NCBI GenBank assembly: GCA_023078555.1
Contig: CM041202.1
Span: forward strand, 6,429,404-6,493,403
Direction of reading: 5' to 3'
Origin: Ulva prolifera
Lineage: Eukaryota > Chlorophyta > Ulvophyceae > Ulvales > Ulvaceae
DNA length: 64,000 nucleotides
Shown here piece by piece: positions 51,315-62,210 of this stretch (position 1 is its first letter; every line of letters starts with the position of its first letter). The position numbers and the translations under genes are program-made. The notes beneath the pieces are model-generated. The model was not told where the DNA came from, made no database searches, and worked only from the letters and a program-made list of their open reading frames with translations.

Positions 51315-52770
51315 ATTGCTTCACAAATTAAAAAATGCGCTCAGACCACATTTAACAGCGTCGTACATTTGATTTTGACGTTGTTGCGCTTTGTACACAT
51401 GACGGCCTTTCTATTGGCGTGACCTGCGAGAGCAAGGACCGTCGTGCAAAGGATTACAGGCGCTCACGCCATGACGCATCCATACACACCACATCACAAT
51501 GTGGCCCGTGTTTCTGGGATGTTACAGTGACTACACACCAGTCGCTGTTGATCGGCTTGTAGCTGGAGCCGGCCATCTGAACATATCAGTATGGCGCGGT
51601 CGCCAGGCACCTAGTTTGCTTCTGCTAGTACCTTTAAAATTGTCAATACCGCACTCAAGGGGTTTCAAGTTGCAATGGAGGATCAGTCAGTCGGGGCTTT
51701 GATGCAAACCACGGCCATGGTGGGGCGTTCTGCGGTATGCATCAGCTCCCACATCATGCCATCACTAACATACCATTTGAATCGTCCCTATTCATCAGAC
51801 TTGGGCATGGATGCTCCAAAGCGTTAGGCCGTGCGACTGGCGTCATGTGTGCACGCCAGCATCGACATCGCTGTGCGTGGAAGGGCTCTCCATGCAAGTC
51901 ACGCAGCTCCTGCAAGCGCTAAGCTGATATGCATAACAGTCTTGCAGTAGTACAGCACATCGATTGTCATGGCCCGGAGCCAAGGCAGAGCTAGCGTCTC
52001 GCGTGGTAGTGTGGCGATCTGCAACAATAGCGATCACGGGGCATCTTCCCCATGTCGGAGCTGTACGTAGTCTCTGTTTTGTTTTTTTTTTACCCTTGTT
52101 TAACGCTACACCCACCGGATGTCCATACACGGTTAAATCAAGCTCACAGAGCTTTGAGTGTTCGAAGAGGTCCCAATGAGCGGTCTCGGAAAGTGCATGC
52201 GTGCACGTCGTCGTTGGTGTAATATGAGATAGATTCACAAACAGAGCTAGTTCGGGACAGCTGCAGAGTCTAGCCCGGAAGCAGGCCTGTGTTGTGTGGT
52301 ATCGTGGACAGAACTGGTGGGTCACATAGTTCGGTTGCACCTGCTGTCCACGAGTAGCCTGCATGCAGCTGCATACGCCCCAGGTTGCAGCGTATTTCTC
52401 GCTATCTGCTTTTTGCTGATGTTCACTCATTTCCGGGGTCGGGCTGGCCTTCTGTTCCTCCTGACACTTCAGCTGTGAGTAAGAAGCCACAAAGCAGGGA
52501 ATCTCAAGCATTCAGCTGATCCCTACACCGAGACACACCCCCATTCCACTCTGTACAAGCACACTCGATATCCTCCAGGACTGAGACTCTGCACTCACTG
52601 CACAGCTTCTCACACACAGACACATCTACAGCTGCTACACCTGGCGCACTTCATTGAGCATTATGCACCACAGCTGATCTTTCGCGCCCCTGCTCAAGCC
52701 CAAACAACATGCGCACCGTCCAGGCTCTCCAGGTACCTCCTCCCACACCAGTGCCTTCACCAACCCCCTC
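51315..52770. other. Spacer upstream of E
   Basis: A 222-codon minus-strand opening (51843-52511) has no recognisable domain, no paralogue and an unlikely composition; it is not called. No repeat family member was seen. Confidence 0.4.
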
Positions 52771-53340
52771 ATGCAGGCCTTTTGCGTGGCGTTGGCATGC
52801 CTACTGATCATGCCCAGCAGCACCATGGCACAGCTCGCCCCGACCTGTGGCCAGGAGGGCCAATCATGCTGCCCCCCCGGCCCCGACGCCACCATCCTCC
52901 CTTGTGGCGGCCGCGACCCCGCCGCTTTCGGCTTCCTCGAGTGTGTCGACGACATCTGCGCCCCCTGCGGCGCCCGCAATGAGCCCGCCTGCGAAACCCT
53001 CGACGGCGTCCCCTGCGAAATCATCGCGCCGCTCGACTCCGCGTTCCCGAACGACGCCGGCATCTGTGAACCCTGCGGTCGCGCCTTCGAGCCCCCCTGC
53101 CCACGGCCCGTGCCGTGCGGCAGCGGCTTCCTCGACCCGATCGGCGTCTGCGCGTTTGCCGAGTGCGGTGTGCCAGGGAACACATGCTGCCCCTCGATCC
53201 CCTGCGGCACCGAGACCGATGGCGACACAGGCGTCGTGTCGCTGTTTGCCTGCCAGAGCGGCATCTGTGCGCCCTGCGGCGCGGCGGGGCAGCCGGAGTG
53301 TGCTGATGCCGACGGCCCTATGGGCATGTATGGCGAATAG
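52771..53340 (+). CDS. Cysteine-rich secreted protein E
   Basis: 189 residues: signal peptide MQAFCVALACLLIMPSSTMA, then CGQEGQSCCPPGPDATILPC..LECVDDICAPCGARNEPAC, a central CEPCGRAFEPPC segment and CGVPGNTCCPSIPCG..FACQSGICAPCGAAGQPEC. The wider spacing between CC and L-x-C places it with F and G in a subfamily apart from B, C and D. It ends MGMYGE at a TAG without the terminal module of the longer members, so it may be truncated or continue after an intron. The start ATGCAG follows a pyrimidine-rich stretch (CACCAACCCCCTC), so TGCAG could also be a splice acceptor. Extracellular role inferred; function unknown. Confidence 0.7.
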   Translation: MQAFCVALACLLIMPSSTMAQLAPTCGQEGQSCCPPGPDATILPCGGRDPAAFGFLECVDDICAPCGARNEPACETLDGVPCEIIAPLDSAFPNDAGICEPCGRAFEPPCPRPVPCGSGFLDPIGVCAFAECGVPGNTCCPSIPCGTETDGDTGVVSLFACQSGICAPCGAAGQPECADADGPMGMYGE

Positions 53341-54245
53341 GACGGGCTGATCCCACATCCCCGTCCCCCGACGGGCCTGGGAGGATGCATCGCGCGCAGG
53401 GGGCTTGAGTGTAGCCCTGGGACCTGCAGGGAGCGTTCCCAGCTAGGGTGCATGTGACAGCTCAAGAGCTCATGCATGGCTGCTCCTGTTCAGGCTCACG
53501 GGCAGCTGTGGCTTCGGGGGTTTCTTGATGTTGCACTCCGCGCAACAGAGCAGTCGGAAGTAAAAGGGGGTTGAAAAAAGATATCGGGCATTACTGATAA
53601 CCGCGCCAGGGAGAGCTCGAGTGCGCACACTTGCCATAACCCAAACGTGCCACAACCCCCCTCGCGCGGTGCATGTGGCGCATTGGTCATCTGGAGGGCT
53701 TCTGCTGCTGTGGCATCGGGGTTCTGCGAGGTGATGCATGCGCCCGGTGCTGGACGTGGCTCTGCCGTGCACCTACCCAGCTGGCTACTAGTAGATGGGG
53801 CAAGACGCGTATGCTAGTGAAGGCGAGCAGCGTACGCCAGCAAGGCGCCTGCGTCGTTGTCCCGCAGCCTCAGGCTGCGGCTGAGCTACTGCTGCTTGTG
53901 GGCGATGCTAGCTAGCGTCGCGCTTGGCATGTGTTGGGGCATGGTTTGGCATTAAGTGCGATAGCACTGCAGTGCTGGTGTGTGAGGCTTTTTTCTGGTG
54001 CTTTTCATGACATGATTTCCTGGACATTTTGCAATGGCGTGCATGTATAGTATACTGTGTCATGCCGACGCCCGTGACAGCGGAGGTCTGCAACACGGGA
54101 AAGCTGTTGTTTGGACTTCATGAGTGGTCAATCTTGCAGCGCCCGTTGCCCACCTGAATGTTCATGCGGCATCGTGGGCGCCTGGAAGCACCAAATTTAA
54201 ATTGCGGACTGCGCTCAACAGTCGAGCCAGCGCAACAGTTGCATG
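53341..54245. other. Spacer without a supported gene
   Basis: No coding region or recognisable repeat was found apart from general GC-rich sequence. Confidence 0.4.
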
Positions 54246-54287
54246 TGTTACACGAATAACGACGACGAAGCGGGTAGCACCGCGAAA
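54246..54287 (-). mobile_element. Diverged beta tail
   Basis: GTGTTACACGAATAACGACG..GAAGCGGGTAGCACCGCGAAA keeps the beta box (GTTAC..GAAGC..GGTAGCACCGC). It is directly followed by the perfect palindrome. Confidence 0.5.
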
Positions 54288-54323
54288 TTTCCTGCTTGCT
54301 GGTTTAAACCAGCAAGCAGGAAA
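54288..54323. repeat. 36-bp perfect palindrome
   Basis: TTTCCTGCTTGCTGGTTT is followed immediately by its exact reverse complement. It has no spacer and is the longest perfect palindrome seen in the window. It adjoins a beta tail remnant. Confidence 0.9.
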
Positions 54324-55766
54324 AGAAAAAATTGCATATATACCTGTATGAAGTCAGATTGCAGCTGAAGGCAGCGCGCTCATTTGCCACGAACCCAGGT
54401 CGTGTAGGCTGCTTGACACTGTTCAACTCAAGCTGCCATTGCCATGGCGACAGTGCAGTAGGGCAGTCCAGCGGACATGGCTGTTGTGGCCTGGCTTCAT
54501 CATCTCAGCAAAAGGAATACGAGTCGCGAGACGTTCCTACATCCTCCATCCGTCATCACCTGCAGCCCGTGCGAGATGGTCTCTGCCTGAGGGTCGCCAC
54601 TGTTACGACCCCGCCTTGGATGGTGCAGATGTTTGGGGCGTAGTCCTTGCCCCATTCAACTGCGAGCAGCATGCAAGAAGCAGTGTCAGACAGACCTTCA
54701 TCGACTTGGCGTCCAGGTCTGAGCATTCGCCTCGGAGTTGGTCACTCACCACAACCGCCACCGGCCGCAGCAACACCGGCCACAGCGGCACCGATCGCAG
54801 CGATGCCGTCCACAGCGGCACCGATCGCAGCGATGCCGTCCACAGCGGCACCGATCGCAGCGATGCCGGCCACAGCGTTTTTATGCCTCTGATCAGAGGC
54901 AATTGAGTGGCTGTTTGGCGGCAGGACCGCTTGCTTTCAAGTTGTCACCAGCAGCCGCTTCACGGCTGGCGACCCCTGCTTGTGAAACGCTCAGTCCCCC
55001 GTCCAACAGTGGGCCGTACGATGCGATCACCTAGTCACATCTATTCCCCCAAACGCCATCCATGATTACTGGACTCCATCGGATGACATACCAAATAAAA
55101 AAAATGCTGCGAGGCGACCCAGAACTGCTCCCCAACAGTGCATACGCCACCTGCAGCCCGCTGGTATCTCCGATGTATACCAGAGAATTCCCCTTAAGCT
55201 TCGATGCAACGAACAATCGTGTGCGTTGTTCCCAGGGACATTCTAGATCTGCCACCTACTAGGTCCCCCGCCCATTCTGCCATGCAGCGTACACCTGCAC
55301 CATCAGCTCTTAATCCCCGGTGTGTGTATGGATATCTTCCGGAAGACACCCATGGAAGCATGCAGAAGGCGGGCGGCCGGACATATGTGGCCTGCCGCCC
55401 ACGCCTGATGGCCAACACTTTGTACAAACTGACCAGCGAGCATGCATGCCCGCCAGTGCAGTATGCGGAGAGGAAGATGAGGGTACACGCCGAATTCGAA
55501 TTAATCATCAGGAGATCAGGAGTACTCCGACACATTTCAAACAAAAAAAATAAAAAAGATGATTTTTTTTTTCAGGAGTACTCCCACACATTTCACACGG
55601 GAGGCCTGCAACTGCTGGGAAGACCTTTAACCATTTTTTTTCAGAGTATGCAGTCAAGGTTTCTGTGTGAGCACTACTGCCATGGCAAAGTGGCCACTTC
55701 GGCATCACATGCATGCATTACACTGCAATGTACCTGTCAGGACTCCGCGCTGTGCAGATCCGATAC
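54324..55766. other. Spacer with a 30-bp minisatellite
   Basis: CACAGCGGCACCGATCGCAG+CGATGCCGTC repeats three times at 54781-54870. Poly-A/T rich words (CAAAAAAAATAAAAAAGATG) lie at 55540-55570. No gene is supported. Confidence 0.5.
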
Positions 55767-57140
55767 ATGTACACAGTGGCGACGTGTCTACTGCTACTGC
55801 CAGCCACATTCGCTTCACGAAGTCTCCTCCAGCCAGGCGCACCACAACCGTGCCCGCCGTCCCAGCTCCCCGATGCATCCGGGGACATGCGTGGACGCCT
55901 GTGGCGTCGAGGGCGCCGCATGCTGCCCCCTCGACCTCTGCCGCCGCAACGGTCCAACTTTTCCCGGCGCAGCGGAGCTGGAGTGCACTGACGGCGTCTG
56001 TGTTGCCTGTGGTGCGCCTGGCTTGGCCCCATGCAACACAACCCCTCCATCGACACTCCGCCCGTGCACCTTCCAAGACGCAGTCATCGTGAACGGCCTG
56101 TGCACGGAACTCTCCTGCGGCCGCTCCGGCGAGCCAGTGTGTCCGGAGGGGTTCCTACAGACGGCGCCATCGCTCGCTGTGCCACCCCACCGCTGTGTGC
56201 GTGCGCGGCTTTCACCGCAGAAGCAGGGTTCTGTGTGCCGATCGACAATTGCCGTCTGCGGTGGACTCGACGATGCTTGCTGCCCCGGCGACGGCTGCGC
56301 GCTCCAAGGGCCTAACAACTGCCAGGGCGGCGTCTGCATCCGCTGCGGCGACCTCGGCCTGCCTCGATGCGACATACCCGGATCCTCGGGCTGCGGGCCG
56401 CTGCAGGTGGCCGATCAGGCTGACGTTTGTGCCAGCTGTGGAGTGGCCGGCGCGATCGGGTGCCCGCCGCAAGACCGGCCTTGGGGACACCGACACCCCC
56501 ATGCGCCACCGGCCTCACCTTCCTGGATCCTTCGTCGGGGCTTTGCGCGTCCATCGACACGGCCGTGTGTGGGGGCGTTGGCGGCGCCTGCTGCCCCGGC
56601 GATGTGTGCGCAAGCGGGCAGCGGTTCGGCTGGAGTGCGTGACGCGGTTTGTGCGAGGTCTGCGGCGTCCGGGGTGGCTCTCCATGCACCACTCTCGGGG
56701 TGTTCTCTCAGTGCTCGCCGCTCTCCGCGCTGGCCGATAGCGTGTGCCAGCCGTGCGGCCTGGAGGGTGAGCCAGGATTGCCCTGGTTCACCATTTCCAT
56801 GTGAACCCCGATTAGCATCACAGCCACCCACTTCGCCTGTCGCCGGCGGGTATATGCGCCGTGAGTGCCCCGCCTGCAATTCCGGGTCCGGGGGGCTTTC
56901 CAATTCCAGCTCCAAACCCGATCCCAGTCCCAGTTCCCGTTCCAAACCCGGTCCCGGGTCCCGGTCCCGGACCCCGTCCCTGTCCCCATACCCGTGCCCG
57001 TGCCATCACCGCCGCCGTGGCCAGCTCCTGCAAACTGTGGCCGCAGGCTGCGGCAGTGCTGCCCCGGCAGCCTCTGCGGCAGCGGCCTGCGTTGCCGCTT
57101 CAATCGATGCTTCACAGACGTCGGCTCCAGGCTGCTATAG
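55767..57140 (+). pseudogene. Cysteine-rich protein F, frameshifted
   Basis: MYTVATCLLLLPATFASRSL is a signal peptide with RSLLQ. A frame change near 55880 leads to CGVEGAACCPLDLC..LECTDGVCVACGAPGLAPC, CGGLDDACCPGDGC..CIRCGDLGLPRC and CASCGVAGAIGC. Near 56490 another change leads to CGGVGGACCPGDVC; a stop in that frame lies at about 56641. CEVCGVRGGSPC and CQPCGLEGEPG are in a further frame. A Pro-Gly-rich linker (IPVPVPVPNPVPGPGPGP) and a last module CGRRLRQCCPGSLC..LRCRFNRCF end at 57140, again in different frames. At least four interruptions separate modules that are in good order. One or two could be introns; most look like true damage. Confidence 0.7.
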
Positions 57141-58284
57141 CTGCCGGGGTGGCACGCGTTGCAACAGAGTGGTGTTGCGGCGCGTTAGCCGCGCTTGGCA
57201 GGGGCCAAGGTTCAGTCGCTCAGGCAGTGCACCAGTGTGCCGCTTGGTGCAGGATTGGTCGTCGGTTGATGCTGTGTACATCTATCTAGCTAGATTGCGA
57301 GGCACTGTCGGAGCGTAGGGGTGTACGTTATCAATTGTACTGCCCACTGCTGCCCACCGGAAGCATTTCGTACAGCAGCGCAGGAATTCTGAAGACCTTT
57401 CCAGTGTGTAGAGAGGTCGCTGTGTTGACATCCCATGATGCTCAATATCTATCTAAGACCTCTGACGAGGCACCGTAAGGAGCCTATGCACACATGGCCG
57501 CTGGTGATGCTTGTCAAGATGTGAGGTATAAGCGCAGAGATACTGACTAAGGGTAGTCACTGAGATATTGTCGATCACTATAATGCAGCGAACCTGCCAC
57601 TTGCCGTTGGGCTGATCAGCCCAACGATCCGCTATATGTCGAAGACATGAATGGCTAGTCACTCTGACAACACTGGTCTCCTGACAACGCTTGTTCATAC
57701 TTGAGTGCTTGTTCATTGTGGCTGGTACACATGTGGTCGATCTGCTGAGGCCTAATCGGTGCCATAGCAGCTGCCGCCGCAAGTGCCTAGTGAACACATC
57801 TGTAGCAAGGATACAGGCCTAGGTGGCGAGGTGAAATAGGTGAAATCAGCAGGCTTTGGCAAACCTGCTGAATGCACCCAAACGATGTTCGCACCTGGTA
57901 AACCCAAAACCCAAAACCCACGTGCACAAGTGCATCTGTTTAATTGAATTGAAAGTTCATTGGTTGTGGCAATCGATGCAAATCTCATATGTGCATGTAT
58001 ATGCACCGCCCTGAGCCCCCAGGGCCCATGTCTGAAAGACGTCTATCTTGTGTACATGCATGATGTCTTTTGCTTTGTTTATGAATAGATGTGCATGCAG
58101 CCAAGTGGCAGTGTATACAGCCAAAAGGCAGTGCATGCAGCCCCTTGGCACACACCTTGCAACCCCGTGCCAGGCGATGCACCCAATTGCAATGCCTTGC
58201 AATGCCTGCTCATGTAAACACAGTCAGTCCAGCAAAGGCCAGCAACAGTCACACATGTGTGTCAAGCACCATCCACATGCGCAT
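57141..58284. other. Spacer without a supported gene
   Basis: No coding region is recognised. Around 58090-58150 CATGCAGCCAAGTGGCAGTG / TACAGCCAAAAGGCAGTG / CATGCAGCCCCTTGGCA is a three-copy 20-bp repeat. Confidence 0.45.
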
Positions 58285-58404
58285 GTGTTACAAGGGACAA
58301 AGCAAGGCAGGTACCGCTACGGGCAACAACTAGGGGGACCATTCACCCACGCAATCAGCACACGCAGCACACACCAACACACCCGCACAACGTCAGCACC
58401 CGCT
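58285..58404 (-). mobile_element. Beta element, about 120 bp
   Basis: TTACAAGGGACAAAGCAAGG..CAGGTACCGC followed by CACACCAACACACCCGCACA..CAACGTCAGCACCC aligns with the 125-bp beta element at 27519. No clear target duplication. Confidence 0.65.
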
Positions 58405-58770
58405 GTGTGTTTCAAGAACAAAGCCGGAGGGGCAGGAAGCACCGCCAGGACAACGGGGGAACACATGCACCAGGAGAGCAACAGCCACCTCGAAGCCGCC
58501 TGAACTCAGGGCCAAGACACAACAAACACCTGTACACGGCACCCCGCCACAGCCCCACAGGAATCCACCAAACACGCACCCACACACCCCCCACCACACC
58601 AACACCAACACACGCGTCCCCGCTCAACCCCCCACCACATGCACCCCCCACGGTCGCACGTAGCACCACTCCAACGTCCGCGCAGCCGCGGCGGCCCAAG
58701 CCGGCAGTCCGGCCGGCGCCGGGCCCCATGCGCAAGCCGCCAAAAGGGCTTCCCCCCCCAGCCCCCTGAC
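58405..58770 (-). mobile_element. Long beta element
   Basis: Starts (tail side) TTCAAGAACAAAGCCGGAGG..GGCAGGAAGCACCGCCAGGA, has a CACA-rich middle and ends GC-rich (GCGGCGGCCCAAGCC..GTCCGGCCGGCGCCGGGCC). The order and length resemble the 388-bp copy at 30625. The end position is approximate. Confidence 0.65.
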
Positions 58771-58869
58771 CCCCACGCAACGCCCCAACCGCACCGCCCC
58801 CCCCGCTGCTATCCCGCACAGGAATAGATCAGCCCAGAGCCTCGGCTGACGGAGCAACACGGCAGCTCC

Positions 58870-59504
58870 GTCAGCCAACCGAACCGCTCAGGACAGTGCA
58901 CGCCCAAGGCCCAGCACCCGCGCAAAACGTCAGGCAGGCGGCGCACGGCCCAGAAAGCGCCCGAGTGAAGCCGCTGCCCGGCCAGCGAGGCAGGGGCGGA
59001 GTCGCCGGGGGCGGCTCGTCGCTCAGGCCGGAAGGCATGTGAGCGGCGACACGCCATCGCATGTGACAGCCAGTCCCGTCAAGAATGCCTTGCCCGCGTG
59101 GTGGGCCATCAGCAGGGCAGCGGCGTGAACCGGGGCGCGCGACGGCGCGGCAGAGCGTCGTGGAGATGTCGGGCATCGCGTTCTCCAGGAAGCGCGCCCG
59201 CCCCTGCAGCCTGTTGACAAACACAAACGCCAGCCGGGCCCATGCGCCCGTATGTTTCATGCGACAGCGGGACGAGGCTGGGCCCCCCAACACACGCGTG
59301 GCCAAACTTTTCGCGTATCCGCAGTTCGGCGGCCTCCGCCGAGGCGCCGTCGCGCAGCGTCGCAGCGCGAACGTCACCAACCTTCAAGCGGGTGAGTAAC
59401 ACACAACGTCGGCGATCACCGGGGCGCCCCGAATGAATGCAAGTATGTCGCCTCGCTGGGCGCCCATGCGTGACCTGGGGAGGCGGCGGTGGAGCGTCCT
59501 GCAC
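58870..59504 (-). mobile_element. Gamma-type retrotransposon C-terminal fragment
   Basis: Minus-strand pieces REKFGHACVG..LVPLSHETYGRMGPA and, one frame over, WARLAFVFVNRLQG..ARFLENAMPDISTTLCRAVA correspond to FGPLSHETHGRLG...LNRLAEVASR of gamma. Frameshifts are present and no tail is found. It is an old relative rather than a recent gamma copy. Confidence 0.6.
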
Positions 59505-61914
59505 GGGGTTCGTGGGCGGCTGGTCCGTCGCATGGCAGCCGAGCGGCCGTCAGCGCACAGGGGAGGTCCCCTGTGGCCGCGCAGGGCCGGCTGGAGCCGG
59601 GGATGCCGGGAGCGGGCACGTCATCTCGGCATCATCCGTCGGCACGACGGCAGCTGCGTAGGTGGTGGGAGGGGGGGGACCTGGGTGCCAAGAGGGGGTT
59701 GCGGACGCGGCCGCGGGCAGGGAGGCTGGGGGATCGGGAGGGGGCTTCTGTAGAAGACGGTGGCAGCGGTGCCGTGGATCGCCACAGCGGGCGACCCCGG
59801 AAGGGGAAGCTACGCGTGCTTATCTCGAGATGCACCCGCTGTGTGGCACCCAGTGGGACACCATCTGATCAGGAGTGCCAGTGGCTACAGGCGGTTGGAG
59901 TCATGAGGCATGCCGCATGCGGCGCGATCACAGCTGTCTAGAGCATGCGTTCAGAACTCAGCGCGCGCGCCGTTTTGAGCCTCATGAGCGCGGGACACAT
60001 CGCGGCGCGTGCAAGACGTCGTCCGAAACAAGTTCACACTAGCGCTGCGAGACCCGTCATGCGGATGACACATGGAAGTGCGCTGTGATGACGCAAAGAA
60101 CTCTGTCATGCTGCCACCGGAAGGCGAAGAGATGCACCGCACGCAGCACACAAAGGAGCGGTCATGCCCGGGGCACACTATAACTGTAATTATGGCTGAA
60201 CTTGCGTGGGCGTTGGCACAAGTGAGCTGATGATGAGCACCCATTTAAAAGCGTCGTAGCAGATGGTTACGGTACCGAGGTGATTGCGCTCCGATGATCT
60301 TGCACTGAAGGATTGCAATTGACAGCCGTCCAGCCTGATGACGATATCATATCGCCGATTCTTCTGTTCTCGATATGGCATGATCTTCTGACCCAATATG
60401 AATCCTGCAGCTGCACTCCATCTCACGCAAGAATTGTGAGCCACAAATCCTAGACTATTTCACACCGCGGTCCACGTGACCAGGGCCGTGAAGAATTGGC
60501 AACTATGCAGCACGCCATTGCTTTTTAGTGTGCGAGGTGCGCCAATGGCGGCATCGGCAGGCGGATGATGGCGGGTCGGTTACGGAATTCGTACGAGATC
60601 TCTCAGCCGACGGCATCCGGAGTTCATGCCGATCTTCCTTGAAGGAATTCTGTAGTGGGAAATTGCTTATGAATGCGTGGCCGTAGCTGATCACGATTGC
60701 ACACTATCATCGGGGACTGCTTTGCCGATCCGAAAAATGTCTTGGCGCATCCAGTTGAGGGCCACACGGTCATTCTCAAAAGCTTCACATTGCCATTTTC
60801 CAACTAAATCTACGGACTGTAGCAGCTACTGGCGTCCTGTTCCTCGCTCGCGCCAGGCTCGGTGTCTTGTTTATGGTCTCCTCGAGGATGAATGCTGTGT
60901 GACTGGCATGCACCACACCACTCAAGCCTGACGATTTGATTGAGACATTATCAATCACACCCACTGCCCGGTGAATTTGCTTCAAGGCTCCGCGGAGCAC
61001 AGGCAGTGGCGTACGCGTACGCAGAACAATGCTCACCTCTGAAGCACCTCGTCGGAGAAGCCTGAGAGTGCGCCCACAGTGACCCGAATTCTCCGCTTGA
61101 CGTATGATCAAACGTATGATCAGAAAGGCACGGGTTACCATGGTGTAGCTGATCTCTGGCCTTTGCGCATGTCTCGAAGGGGATCACATGCAGCGTGGGT
61201 TTTCCGCTTGCCCTGTGTTCTATCCGATAGAACAGTGGAGTCCACACAGATGCCTGTCCATTTGTCCTTGTAAACACACGTAACAAACACTGTCACGCAT
61301 ATAGTGATACACAGTGCACTTTCGGTGTAGAATTATGCACGTAAACACTTTGCACAACCCCATGCTGTGGTGTGTTGCTGTCACACAGCGTTCCCACAAC
61401 TTGAGAATCGATTCCCTGTGGAGATACCTATCTCGCGACATGCCTCTACCTTTGCGACTTGATCCTGCCTTTACAGTCACCTCTGCTGCGTGCGATCCTG
61501 CTCTTGCTGCTCTTTTCCCCAATATCTGGTGTATGCTGAGACTGGTGTGAACGAGGGTCACAGAGATGAGAGCCTGGCGACCAGGACGGTACCTCCTGTA
61601 GACACTCGCGTGCATGCGGAACGGCAGATCGCCCAGCGGAGGCCATGGCTGTACCCATTGAAGAGGCGCTGAGGCACCCCACACCGTGCCTGCACCAATG
61701 CTCCTAAACATCCCCGGTCTGCCTGGGTGCACCGCGCACAGGCAGACCCACGCTCCGCAGCAGCCTTCTCGCTGTGCACATGCTCCCTAGCCCCACTGGC
61801 GCGGAAAATCGCAACACCCACCACGGCGCCGTTTGTGGCATGAGTGGCTCCCCGGGGCCAGTCTGTGCGTTGTGCGGATCAATGCTGATGGATGTAGCGT
61901 CTCGTAGTGTGTCT
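59505..61914. other. Interval without a supported gene
   Basis: Minus-strand openings around 60190-61140 have normal composition but multiple stops and no recognisable domain. TTTGTCCTTGTAAACACACG at 61260-61279 is a forward beta tail. ACGTATGATCA is repeated at 61098-61121. A transposase relic is possible but not supported. Confidence 0.4.
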
Positions 61915-62090
61915 TGGTGTGTGGGGTTGCAGAAATTTCAGGGCTGCCACACAGTTCTGAGACCCTGCTACACATAGTGACCAAGGACAGAGCCGTTATC
62001 TAGGACCTGGCTATGCTTCAATAATTATTACAATATATTTGGGAATGTCCTTGTGGACAGGCCCGATGACCCAGCACAGCTTGGTGCTCT
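61915..62090 (+). mobile_element. Possible fourth copy of the inverted-repeat element
   Basis: GGTTGCAGAAATTTCAGGGCTGCCACAC and, 100 bp on, GGACAGGCCCGATGACCCAGCACAG resemble the two ends of copies 1 and 2. The termini are degenerate and the middle is unrelated. Confidence 0.35.
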
Positions 62091-62210
62091 GCTATGCAGT
62101 ATTACATGTAATCATGCATACATACATACATACATGTTCTGCGCTCGTCTTGATCTGTTAACGTCTTGATCTGTTGAATCAGGAATTCCTGATTACAACT
62201 ACATTTTGCA

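Noticed and set aside
51843..52511. 222-codon minus-strand opening upstream of gene E
   Set aside because: No recognisable domain, no paralogue in the window, and composition not clearly protein-like; kept only as an uncalled opening.
54781..54900. Alanine-rich tandem peptide (TAAPIAAMPS)n as a gene
   Set aside because: The frame has no signal peptide, no supported start and lies over a three-unit minisatellite with equal openings in other frames.
55204..55766. Upstream extension of the F frame
   Set aside because: The region before 55767 encodes no signal peptide in the main frame and contains poly-A/T words; the signal peptide is in another frame starting at 55767.
58412..58819. Openings of up to 170 codons over the GC-rich beta element
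   Set aside because: They coincide with repeat sequence shared with 28.6 and 30.9 kb and consist of low-complexity Pro/Ala/Gly; the element is treated as non-coding.
60190..61732. Possible transposase relic on the minus strand
   Set aside because: Protein-like pieces are interrupted by stops and show no catalytic triad or family motif that I can name.
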